From NCBI RefSeq assembly GCF_032118995.1, contig NC_092651.1:18646349-18710348 (forward strand): DNA of 64,000 nt, read 5' to 3'. Under the pieces are notes generated by a model. The model saw only the letters and a list, made by a program, of their open reading frames with translations, had not been told where the DNA came from and searched no databases. This DNA comes from Asterias amurensis. Its lineage: Eukaryota > Echinodermata > Asteroidea > Forcipulatida > Asteriidae. Shown here in pieces: positions 10,970 through 20,745 of the stretch. A program made the position numbers and the translations under genes. Positions within the stretch are counted from its first letter, which is position 1, and the number at the start of each line of letters is the position of its first letter.

Positions 10970-12260
10970 AAATTTATTACACATATATTTAACTAGGAAA
11001 AAAAAACAAAGACAACAATTACCATCGTTGTTGATATTTTGTTTTGGTTTGTGGGTTTTTAAAACTGAACTTCTCATGAACACATCATTTAAAATAAAAA
11101 TTTAAGACTTGAAGACTAGTTATTTAAAAACAATATGTTGGTTTTCAGTTTATCTCACCCATGATGAAAACAAATTGACAATTGTGATCAATAAAGACAC
11201 CTTTTCCATTCTCTGTTGTTAATTCAGACACACATTTGAAAAATGATTTGACATTGACCGTATAGACTGGACCCTAAGTCCCACAGGAATATTTTTTCAT
11301 CGTGATCCTTTGAGTGAGAAAACAAAACTCAAATCCTTCCTTTATTTTTGTCAACTAAGTTGCCGTGCTGTCTTTATGAGATATTGTCAAGAGGGAAGGT
11401 GTGTTCTTCTGAACCTTTGAAATTATTTATTGATGTTATAACAGCTCAACATACCTTTTGTGTTGAATTCATTCTAACAACATTTTAAAGGTATGATTTT
11501 GAAACATTGGAAACACAGGTTGGGCACTCAGAAACCTTTTGCTCCACTAAACCAGAAACATCATATGTGCTTAAGGGTTAGGAGAAGTAGACAATGAAGT
11601 TACCAGAAAGGTCGATTAATGTCAATGATGAAAGCAAACAAATTTCTGCATGAGTGTTTTTCTTTCTTTCATTATTCTCTTTTAAATGTTCACAGGTTTT
11701 TTTATTTTATGCATATCTCTCTTGGGATACACTAAGTGAGAATACTGATCTTTGACAATAACCAAAGGTGTCCAACTAACTTTAATTATTAGCTCTTATG
11801 TAGAAATCAAAACTTGGAGTTGAACAATAAACAGATTTTCATTATCAATTTGCAGTCAGAGGGTGATCCATTAGTCACAATATAAATAACATGAACATGA
11901 ATTTAGTATAGCAGTGATGACAATTGGAAAATGTCTGTGAAATGAATGGATGTACAAAATAGTATTTTTTAAGAATGTTAATAGCAGTGTTGTCATTGAT
12001 TGAGATTTTAATGTAATATTTATGATAGACATTAAATTGCACAATATGACTGTGTGAAGGTTCTAGCCATTCATTCAACATATATTTCATAAGAAGTGTG
12101 AATCAATGAACTGACATTATCATGTGTTTTGCAGCAGAGCAAAATAATAAACGAAACTTATGACATCGGTTATCAAAATAAGGTGTTTCTTGTCGGATTT
12201 GAGTTTGTATTAACATGGTTTTACTCCCAATGACCCTGTCCTGGCCTGTTGTAATTCAGT
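10970..12260. other. AT-rich non-coding stretch
   Basis: No convincing gene, repeat array or RNA is seen. The early part may be the old 3' untranslated region of the carrier pseudogene. Confidence 0.4.
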
Positions 12261-12262
12261 GC

Positions 12263-12440
12263 CTAAACGCACTGGACGCTTGTAATTACTAAGTTAAAAA
12301 TTAATTGTCAATATAAAACTTACTTGGCTGTTGATAGTATAAATCATTGTGAGAGACGGCTCTTTCTAAAGTAACAAGGTTTTTGAGAGCGGCAATTTCT
12401 CACATGTATACTAAAAGAGGAATAATTAAGCAACAAAAGT
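12263..12440 (-). mobile_element. Degenerate copy of the CACTGGACAC-type repeat
   Basis: Contains CGCACTGGACGC, ATAAAACTTACTTGGCTGTT and CATTGTGAGAGACGGCTCTTT, matching in order and orientation the better copy at 23969-24085 and, inverted, the copy at 14296-14686. It is a truncated dispersed repeat. Confidence 0.55.
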
Positions 12441-12558
12441 TTCCCCATAACTGCCATATGTGAGGGAAGGCAATAAAAACTAATCTTAACAGCGGTACGG
12501 AACTTTTCGTGTGCTCTCGGAACATTCCGGCACAGTTCGCGATGATCCCCCACGCAAC

Positions 12559-13010
12559 ATTTTCATGTTTAAAAGATGCAAGCACTGCTTCAGACCTCAG
12601 CAGCAGGTTTGGGGAGTTGTGACATAAGAGTGGACTAAACACTGGGACCTGGTTGTTTATATTTTCATGTTTAAAAGATGCAATCACTGCTTCAGACCTC
12701 TTTATCAGATACATTTGTAGCAGCAGGTTTGGGGAGTTGTGACATAAGAGTGGACTAACCACTGGGACCTGGTTTATATTTTCATATTTAAAAGATGCAA
12801 TCACTGCTTCAGACCTCTTTATCAGATACATTTGTAGCAGCAGGTTTGGGGAGTTGTGACATAAGAGTGGACTAACCACTGGGACCTGGTTTATATTTTC
12901 ATGTTTAAAAGATGCAATCACTGCTTCAGACCTCTTTATCAGGTACATTTGTAGCAGCAGGTTTGGGGAGTTGTTACATAATAGTGGACTAACCACTAGG
13001 ACCTGGTTGT
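12559..13010. repeat. Satellite with 117-bp unit, four copies
   Basis: The anchor ATTTTCAT recurs at 12559, 12661, 12778 and 12895, spaced 102, 117 and 117 bp. The short first unit lacks the CTTTATCAGATACATTTGT segment. Because 117 is a multiple of three, the minus strand keeps one frame open with a 39-residue period (residues like NLLLQMYLIKRSEAVIASFK). No known domain matches, and I regard the array as non-coding by default. Confidence 0.85.
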
Positions 13011-13317
13011 AACGCTTGGGTATTCTCCGATGGGCCGAACCGCTGTGGAGTTTAGTAATAAGTGCCTTCCATATGTGAGGGTGTGTTAATACGAAGTTTC
13101 CACTTTATATGGGGACTTAGGCCTACACAAAGTCGGCGCAGTGCTTTTTACAGTATTAAAGAATGTGTAAAAGTTTAAGTGCAAAAGATGTAAATGTAGT
13201 GAATGCAACTAAGCTGTATGTGTGTGTCTATCCTTACGTTGAGCATGTAGGTCCTAATTACAATGGATCCCACAAAAGGCAATCTCAATAGGAACAATAA
13301 ATGATCTCAAGGAAATT

Positions 13318-13677
13318 TTAAAGCCATTGGACCCTTTCGGTAAACAGTTTTGTCCAAGGCCCACACTTTGTGTTTCACAAATTCTATATCAAATAACAAA
13401 CCTGTGAAAATTTGGGCTTAATCGGTCATCGGAGTCGGGAGAAAATAACAGGAAAACCCACCCTTGTATCCGCGCCTTTCGCCGTGTCATGACATGTGTT
13501 TAAAATAAATCTGTAACGAGAATTGATGTTGTTTTACTGTTTTCTCGAAAAGTAAAGCATTTCATGGAATAATATTTCAAGAGAAGTATTTCACCACTAC
13601 CTTCTGTAACCCTGTCAGTTATTTGTAAATCTGTGAACTTTTTTTTTTCCTGTACCGAAAGGGTTCAATGGCTTTAA
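13318..13677. mobile_element. TTAA-bordered foldback MITE (AGCCATTGGACCC family)
   Basis: Terminal inverted repeats AGCCATTGGACCCTTTCGG (left) and CCGAAAGGGTTCAATGGCT (right) are bordered by TTAA at 13318-13321 and 13674-13677. The interior (AACCTGTGAAAATTTGGG) is shared with the 14.3-kb element, so the two families are related. piggyBac-type mobilisation is inferred from TTAA. No ORF. Confidence 0.75.
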
Positions 13678-14295
13678 GGGAACAATAGGTGAACAATAGA
13701 CAGGACCCTTAATATATTTGGAATCAATTTCATAAAGCCGTGTAGCAGAAAGTGCTGCTGAAGGCTTGGTCACAAAAGACTAGATTTCACCCCCTCCCAA
13801 AAAAAGTTAAGCCCCTCCCCGACCGATAACTTGATTGGCACACACCTGGCAAGTGAGGGCGCTCGCGTGGTGAAAATAAAGTCAATTAAAGTTTGCTAAT
13901 TTCTCAAGGTGAATCTGTTATTTTATTCGAACGAATACTGGAATTTAAGCCGTAACCTAAACATTTTTATTAGGTAATATTAACATTGTATAGCTATAAA
14001 TGATTGGAAAGCAAACAAACAAAGGATAATGAATTACGAAATTGTTTGAAAATGAGCCGCAAATACCGAGGCTAAGTGCGAGTTACACGTTTTGCATTAG
14101 GTCATTAAATTTACTGTTGAAATACAAAACCATAAATTTAACAATTTTTTTAAAAATTTCGGTTCACTTTTTTGAATAACTCGCCCCAAAGATTAGTTCC
14201 CCATTGAAACGCACTACGACAGCGGTAATTTTGATGTACAGAAAACAAACATCCCTCACTAATTTGTAGAGTTGTTTGCGTACATATCTAAACAA

Positions 14296-14686
14296 ATAAA
14301 GACATCAGGCACTTGGTAATTTTCAAAGACTAGTCTTGACAGTTGGTGTATCTCAACAAATGCATAAAATAGCAAACCTGTGAAAATTCGAGCTCAATCT
14401 GTCGTCGAAGTTGCAAGATGTTAATGAAAGAAAAACACCCTTGTCGCACCATGGTCACACGAAGTTGTGTGCTATCAGATGCTTGATTTCGAGACCTCAA
14501 ATTCTAAATCTGGGGTCTCAAAATCAAATTCGTGGAAAATTACTTCTTTCTCGAAAACGACGTCACTTGGGAGCTGTTTCTCACAATGTTTTATCACATC
14601 AACCTCTCCCCGTTACTCGTAATCAAGAAAGGTTTATTGATAGTAATTATATTTTGAGTAACTACCATAAGTGCCACTCCCTTTAA
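14296..14686 (+). mobile_element. Full-length CACTGGACAC-type dispersed repeat
   Basis: The left end CAGGCACTTGGTAATTTTC and right end AGTGCCACTCCCTTTAA are imperfect inverted ends, with TTAA at 14683-14686. The interior contains GAGACCTC...GGGGTCTC and CTTTCTCGAAAACGACGTC. I recall this as an abundant repeat of sea stars and relatives. Related fragments lie near 12263, 23969, 33601 and 40618. The 91-residue frame across it is not a gene. Confidence 0.65.
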
Positions 14687-14689
14687 ATA

Positions 14690-17035
14690 ACCAAATGAAT
14701 AAAAGCGTAATAAAAAACATGGACTGTGCAATTTAGGGGATGTTCGCTTTTTTTCAGGGACCATTCAACTTCTAGTCTCAGCTCCCTGGAAAATAAAAAG
14801 TAAAAACCATTGAGTTTCATTTTGAAGTTGCCGTAAACCACTGATATTAACTTTGGCACGGTAAGGCCATCCTATACTACTTCAACTAATTCGGACATGG
14901 GCATACAATTTCAATCCGGGGTCCACCCAAAAACACAAAAGCCATTTACTATTGATATGCAGATTCGGTCTTGGAAACCAATCAGCAACCGGGCGCTGTG
15001 TACAGATTAGAAATCAGTGACAAAATGGCCGGGGTCCTTCAAGATTGAACGTATGCCCTGCGATGACCGTCTCCATTTGACTGCCACTTTTTAAGGGTTT
15101 GGCTTTAGATATTTTAAATACCCATGTCAGGGAATTAGTAGCTGAAAACACTTTTTACTGAATGTTGTAAAATACAGCAGATCGAGAAACTTCATGAGGA
15201 CATTCAAGGCAAGTCCGGAACTCTCGCACGGGAGCTCCGGACTTGCCGTGTAAGTTGCATGCAGTAACCACGGCGTTAAGGTAAACAATGGAGTCAGCCC
15301 GGACAAAAATGTTTACTTTTTGCGACTTCGACACTTTTAAGAGTTCAAAGAGTCTTGTTCATACATTCTTTTGATCTTTCTGAACATTCAAAGATGTCAT
15401 TTTACTTCTTAAGGGGTGGCAGTCAGATATGGTTAGGACCTTGGCCCGTTGACAGTCTTATTGACAGTGACACACATTATGATTAATGACAGTTGCCATG
15501 GCTGCCGTTGCCGTTTTATCAAGACTGCAGTTTACAGCAGAATGAGGATATGACACCATTCTCCATTGTCTCACATCATAATGTATCCTTTATGAAAATT
15601 AATTTTAACATACCTGCTTACTATTGATGAAGTTTTTGAAGATGTATAATTAAACTGTTCTTTTTGTAATCTAAAACAATTATGTACCAAAAGTTTTGGA
15701 TTTCATTCCTACCCAAGTAATGTCATGTGGGTTTTATCACCGTTGATTATTGTGATATTCTTTTAGCCGCGGAATGTAACCATTTCATTTGTTTGTTGAT
15801 GTATTATCTGTTATGGTCTCTACGATATAAATTATTTAAAACATGTTTTCTCAACACACATACAACCAAGAAACATGAACTAGTACAGTGTTGATGCTTT
15901 AAAGGGCCTCTACTTGAACCTTTTTCATAACAAGGAATGCATGTTGCCATCTAGAGTAGAAAATACACCACCCAGTTACTCTATTTCTTCCCTGGCAAAA
16001 AATTGTTAATTCAGTTTATCATCAACAAATCAGTTTTTAAAAATAAAAATGTCCCAAATTAAGCTACAACCCAAATTATAAATAGCTACAGTTGTTTGGA
16101 GAACTGGAACAATGGAATAAATTTCCTTATGCAACAGTAGTGCACAATACAATTAAATGAAATACTGTTCACAAAAACTAATAGAAGAAAAATAAGCCAT
16201 GAACAAAACAGGAACTTGGAGGAATTCATTTTTTTATGAAAATTTGTCAACTTCAACATACAAACTTAGAGCACAAGGACGATATTGGTAATTGGTAATT
16301 TCCATGACTAGAACAATTTGAGACTTAGAGCACAATGATGATAATGGTAATTTATAATTTCAATGACTAGAACAACTTGTTTTTTTATAAGGCAAATAAC
16401 TTGATTAAAGTTATTAATTTTAATGTTAATGTCGATCAAGCAACTCACAAGATCAAAACTAGTTGTTATACTAATTCTTAAAAACTCTTGTAGTTGTATA
16501 ATGAGGCAAATAACTTAATTAAAGTTATTATCAAACAACTCATAAGATCAAAACTATTTGGTTCAAGCAATATTAGTCAAAGGAAAGTTGTTGACCATTA
16601 CCATATTTACACCATATAAGTCTTGTGCAAATCTAAAAATACTTGTGGAAGTACACTGTAACATGAAGAAACAAAATTGTTGGGTAGGTTATCATAATGC
16701 TGAAAATACCACACCATGGTGAATCATTCTGGAGGTGTCTGGCTCTTCATGGGATCCGGTTTCAATTTGGAAACCCTGCCTAGTGGCTAACTAGTGTCTT
16801 AAAAATAATGAAAGTACAATAGTTTGCTCACCCTGGTTTGAATTTGTAAGCAGAATTAGACACCAGAATCATTCCTACTGCATGGTTTTCATTTAAAGCT
16901 TGGAGATGTTATACATGAACATAGTTTGCTGTGCACTCTGGATTAAAGCAGAATTGAACTTCAGAAATCCTGTTAGTGGAAGTACATAGCTTGCTGGTTG
17001 CAATTTTTAAGCAGAGTCATGAAACTTTGAAGAAT
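14690..17035. other. Non-coding stretch with local duplications
   Basis: Local direct duplications occur at 16268-16380 (CTTAGAGCACAA...CAATGACTAGAACAA twice) and 16388-16570 (GGCAAATAACTT...CTCATAAGATCAAAACTA twice). The latter also matches 24335-24370. A strong hairpin lies at 15208-15247. No gene recognised. Confidence 0.45.
15208..15247. repeat. 18-bp-stem hairpin
   Basis: GGCAAGTCCGGAACTCTC pairs with GGGAGCTCCGGACTTGCC around a GCAC loop, with two mismatches. It is GC-rich in an AT-rich setting. Possibly a small repeat end or an exapted stem-loop. No terminator role applies in this genome. Confidence 0.6.
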
Positions 17036-17039
17036 ACAT

Positions 17040-17370
17040 GTATAATCAGTGGTATCGTCGTTGTCTAGAGTGTTTCACTCCACTGCAGGAGGAAATCCTC
17101 TTCACCAAATCTTCATCTCACTCTATTCAGCGCTGTTGTTGCCAAGCAATGCCCCTGTGTGAACTTAGTTCATCTCTTCATCTTCTGTTTTGTCGCCCTC
17201 TATTTCTTGTCCACATTCTTGGAGTCCAGTTGGTTGTTTTACATGCCCACCTCTTGTCATGCCTCCTTGCTAGGTGGCCTGCCCATCTCCACTTTTTTGA
17301 TTTGATCGTCTTGATAATATCCTGCACCCCTGATTTCTTTCTTAGCTCCTGGTTCGTCACTGTCAAGATA
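17040..17370 (-). pseudogene. LINE retrotransposon 3'-terminal coding fragment
   Basis: The minus strand reads KSKKWRWAGHLARRHDKRWA then TRNRGRQNRR, the conserved tail region (RWAGHxARxxDxRW ... RNRGRPxxRW) found downstream of reverse transcriptase in several LINE clades. After a one-base frameshift it appears to continue through DELSSHRGIAWQQQR. The reverse transcriptase domain itself is absent. The clade cannot be fixed from this fragment. The overlapping plus-strand 121-residue frame is a shadow. Confidence 0.65.
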
Positions 17371-17582
17371 TTTCTCAGTTTTACTGATTATAGCGTTGCC
17401 TAATATCCGGAAATGTGTGTCTTCTTAATATTACACTATTCTTCTAACAACAACGAAAGAAAATAAAAATTTTGTGCTCCTTCGCTACGCTCATATGCAT
17501 GAAAAACAGTTTTACCCTTATGAACAACCAAAATAAGCACACAGATACGCAGTCAAGTATATTCTACGAATTTATTGAAAAA

Positions 17583-18036
17583 CATGGGAATAAGGCCAGG
17601 ATTCGGCCGACTGTGAAATTTGACAAAGAAAAACGCAGTAAGTGGGTTTTACCTCGAAAAATATTATTTTCACCAGAAGCAGCAGAATAATGCCTGTACG
17701 AAGCCCCATCTTGGGCTTGACGAAAGCTTGAAGACCTTTTTTTGTAGCTTCCTTCCTTCCAAATCTTTCAGGGCTGCTTCTTCAGCGATTAGGACTTTCT
17801 TTTGCACCTCTACCGACTAATCTTTCTTGCCGCCGCTTTCCAAGTGCTGGACAGTTACCCAACTGGCTTTACTTGAGTCTGCGATCTTGATCTTCTGTTT
17901 GCGATCGGTAATTAGATCTTCTGCTTTGACGATGGTATCAAAAACTTCTTGTAAGTCGCTTTTTTGTAGAAGTGAGTTCTTCATTCATGCGAGAAGAATC
18001 TCTAGCTCGCCGCAGAAAGCCTACTGTGCCGAGTTA
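17583..18036 (-). pseudogene. DIRS-like gag-type ORF fragment, unit X copy 1
   Basis: This segment is nearly identical to 19723-20175. Read on the minus strand, X encodes MKNSLLQKSDLQEVFDTIVK, AEDLITDRKQKIKIADSSKA, then GWVTVQHLESGG and a basic tail EEAALKDLEGRKLQKRSSS. The motif (R)KxxIKIADxSxAGWxxVxxLE is one I associate with the first ORF of tyrosine-recombinase (DIRS/Ngaro-type) retrotransposons. Assignment is from memory and moderate. Stops interrupt the frame. The copy ends at GAGTTA, where a LINE has inserted. Confidence 0.5.
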
Positions 18037-19146
18037 ATAATAATAATAATAATAGCTAATTCTTATATAGCGCATTTCATAACTGAAAGAAATACCAATG
18101 CGCTTAACAAAAAACAAAAGGCAAACAATAAAGCAACCAATAACAAAAAGTACACTAACAAAATGCAAACGAAAGGATTAAACTGAACAGAAGGCAATAG
18201 AAAACAAATGGGATTTGAGCAGAGTTTTGAATTGTTCAATGCTCTGTGGAGAGCGGATGTAGCCAGGAAGAGAGTTCCAAAGTTGGGAGGCGGCACTAGA
18301 GAAAGTCCTTGAACCGAAGGATTTAGTTCGAACGGGTGGTATGGTGAGAAGATGTTGTGATGATGAACGGAGTGGACGGGCTGGTACATAAGGGATGATG
18401 AGGTCAGACAGGTAGCTAGGGCATGTTCTATGGATTGCTTTAAACGTAGTGATGAGGAGCTTGTATTGAATTCTAAAAGAGATGGGAAGCCAGTGTAATT
18501 CTTTCAGAACCGGAGTGATGTGTTTGCGCTTAGTAGAACGTGAGACCAGACGGGCAGCGGAATTCTGGATACGTTGAAGTTTAGCTATGTCTTTTTGGGG
18601 AATGTCAAACAAGAGAGAGTTGCAGTTATCCAGAAGGGAGCTTACAAATGAGTGGACCAGAATCTCTGTAGTTTGTTTATCGAGAAGATGGCGCACTTTG
18701 CCGATTCTATAAAGTGCGAATGAGGCTTTGCGACATACTATGTTCAGATGCTGGCGTAGAGATAGATGGCTGTCTAGTGTCACCCCAAGATCCCTCACTG
18801 CACCACTACATGAGACCTGGGTCTCACCAATGTGTACAGGAGGTAATTCTTGAGATCTCTTCTTCTGTGAAGTAACATGGAGAATTTCCGTCTTATTGTC
18901 GTTCAAGACGAGCTGATTTGTCTTCATCCAATACCGTACATCACGCAGACAAGCCTCTAGTGTTGATATGGCTAGGTGTTGCTCTCCTTGCTTTACTGAC
19001 ACATAGAGTTGTAGGTCGTCCGCATACATCATGCAAGAAACTCCATGGCTTTCAATTATTTCTTGGAGAGGGGTAGTATAACATATGAATAGGAGCGGAC
19101 CAATAACGGATCCCTGTGGAACTCCCCAGCGACAGACATCGCTTTA
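18037..19146 (-). mobile_element. 5'-truncated L2/CR1-type LINE with GAGTTA target duplication
   Basis: The insertion is bounded by GAGTTA at 18031-18036 and 19147-19152, exactly where the uninterrupted paralog at 20170-20175 has a single GAGTTA. The minus strand carries the C-terminal half of a reverse transcriptase. The 3' end (18037-18100) reads CGCTATATAAGAATTAGC then (TAT)n, the microsatellite-like tail typical of L2/CR1-group elements. 5' truncation and a short target duplication fit target-primed reverse transcription. Confidence 0.88.
18178..19140 (-). CDS. Reverse transcriptase C-terminal half of LINE
   Basis: The open frame of about 320 codons runs through the truncated 5' end of the element. 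In order: GVPQGSVIGPLLF (fingers/palm motif), MMYADDLQLY (catalytic YADD), LVLNDNKTEIL, LGVTLDSHLSLRQH, then the thumb and tail region LQRIQNSAARLVSR, TPVLKELHWLPISFRIQYKL, WNSLPGYIRSP and FKTLLKSHLF before the stop. These motifs fit the Jockey/CR1/L2 supergroup. The N-terminal endonuclease and first RT motifs are missing because the copy is 5'-truncated, so it cannot be an active element by itself. The intact frame suggests a recent insertion. Confidence 0.88.
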   Translation of the reverse strand, partial: DVCRWGVPQGSVIGPLLFICYTTPLQEIIESHGVSCMMYADDLQLYVSVKQGEQHLAISTLEACLRDVRYWMKTNQLVLNDNKTEILHVTSQKKRSQELPPVHIGETQVSCSGAVRDLGVTLDSHLSLRQHLNIVCRKASFALYRIGKVRHLLDKQTTEILVHSFVSSLLDNCNSLLFDIPQKDIAKLQRIQNSAARLVSRSTKRKHITPVLKELHWLPISFRIQYKLLITTFKAIHRTCPSYLSDLIIPYVPARPLRSSSQHLLTIPPVRTKSFGSRTFSSAASQLWNSLPGYIRSPQSIEQFKTLLKSHLFSIAFCSV

Positions 19147-19152
19147 GAGTTA

Positions 19153-19722
19153 CCGGGCTTCGAGAGCTCCCGGGCTTCTAGTTTGTTCTTTATTACTTTC
19201 AGCTCGGTGTTGTCCTGGGGTTTGTTATTATTTGATAATGCCTCGAATTTTGAGTTAAAGTACAGCTGGAACTTCTCAAATAAGGCGTTAGTGTCCAAGT
19301 TTCCAGGTTGCTCGGGCATAGACATCGTTAGAAATTTGTCGTAACTAGTTTAACTCTGATAAAATGTTTTAAAGTATACTCAGCGACTGAAAAAGACCTG
19401 AACTGGAGACTCATAGATTCCTTTTGCTTATATACTATGTATACGCTTCAGCAGTTTGATATTATGCTTCAATGAGTTTGGAATGTAATGGCATGATCGA
19501 TCTCAGTATGGTGACATCGATTGCCAACGCCCTACGCACGTGACCCGGGGTGCTACACACACAATAATTTTGGTATTCAAACGGACAAAACTAAATAGAC
19601 AATTCAATTCAGTTTCACTGTATTCTTCTTTACAATTCTGTACACATCATTATTTACAGTCATTTATATTTACAAACATTCTTAGTATCAGATTCAGTGG
19701 AGTCTTCACACAAGAATATAGA
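19153..19722 (-). mobile_element. Unit Y copy 1: gag-type N-terminus plus leader/promoter
   Basis: Minus-strand ORF start at 19325 or 19319 (MSMPEQPGNLDTNALFEKF). It encodes LFEKFQLYFNSKFEALSNN, then a polar linker into X. Upstream (19326-19722) is a non-coding leader with a TATA box at 19427-19434. It is identical in layout to 20176-20745, with period 1023 bp. It was contiguous with X copy 1 before the LINE inserted. Confidence 0.6.
19427..19434 (-). promoter_or_regulatory. TATA box of Y copy 1
   Basis: TATATAAG on the minus strand, about 100 bases upstream of the gag-type start codon (19325). The same box at the same distance occurs in copy 2. It is a plausible RNA polymerase II core promoter of the retroelement. 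Confidence 0.45.
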
Positions 19723-20745
19723 CATGGGAATAAGGCCAGGATTCGGCCGACTGTGAAATTTGACAAAGAAAAACGCAGTAAGTGGGTTTTACCTCGAAAA
19801 ATATTATTTTCACCAGAAGCAGCAGAATAATGCCTGTACGAAGCCTCATCTTGGGCTTGACGAAAGCTTGAAGACCTTTTTTGTAGCTTCCTTCCTTCCA
19901 AATCTTTCAGGGCTGCTTCTTCAGCGATTAGGACTTTCTTTTGCACCTCTACCGACTAATCTTTCTTGCCGCCGCTTTCCAAGTGCTGGACAGTTACCCA
20001 ACCGGCTTTACTTGAGTCTGCGATCTTGATCTTTTGTTTGCGATCGGTAATTAGATCTTCTGCTTTGACGATGGTATCAAAAACTTCTTGTAAGTCGCTT
20101 TTTTGTAGAAGTGAGTTCTTCATTCATGCGAGAAGAATCTCTAGCTCGCCGCAGAAAGCCTACTGTGCCGAGTTACCGGGCTTCGAGAGCTCCCGGGCTT
20201 CTAGTTTGTTCTTTGTTACTTTCAGCTCGGTGTTGTCCTGGGGTTTGTTATTATTTGATAATGCCTCGAATTTTGAGTTAAAGTACAGCTGGAACTTCTC
20301 AAATAAGGCGTTAGTGTCCAAGTTTCCAGGTTGCTCGGGCATAGAGATCGTTAGAAATTTGTCGTAACTAGTTTAACTCTGATAAAATGTTTTAAAGTAT
20401 ACTCAGCGACTGAAAAAGACCTGAACTGGAGACTCATAGATTCCTTTTGCTTATATACTATGTATACGCTTCAGCAGTTTGATATTATGCTTCAATGAGT
20501 TTGGAATGTAATGGCATGATCGATCTCAGTATGGTGACATCGATTGCCAAAGCCCTACGCACGTGACCCGGGGTGCTACACACACAATAATTTTGGTATT
20601 CAAACGGACAAAACTAAATAGACAATTCAATTCAGTTTCACTGTATTCTTCTTTACAATTCTGTACACATCATTATTTACAGTCATTTATACTTACAAAC
20701 ATTCTTAGTATCAGATTCAGTGGAGTCTTCACACAAGAATATAGA
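19723..20745 (-). mobile_element. X-Y unit copy 2, uninterrupted (1023 bp)
   Basis: The complete X-Y unit shows the organisation copy 1 had before the LINE. It holds a leader with TATA (20450-20457), a start at 20342, the N-terminal LFEKFQLYFNSKFEALSNN segment, the IKIADSSKAGW motif and a basic tail. Stops follow NSAQ and EILLA, so this is not an intact protein. Tandem X-Y-X-Y with near identity suggests unequal recombination, or a template jump during retroelement replication, rather than two separate insertions. DIRS/Ngaro affiliation is moderate-confidence inference. Confidence 0.55.
20450..20457 (-). promoter_or_regulatory. TATA box of Y copy 2
   Basis: TATATAAG on the minus strand, 108 bases upstream of the ATG at 20342. 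It matches copy 1. Confidence 0.45.

Noticed and set aside
17038..17403. 121-codon plus-strand cysteine/leucine-rich frame
   Set aside because: It is antisense to a LINE C-terminal fragment that has a clear family motif on the minus strand.
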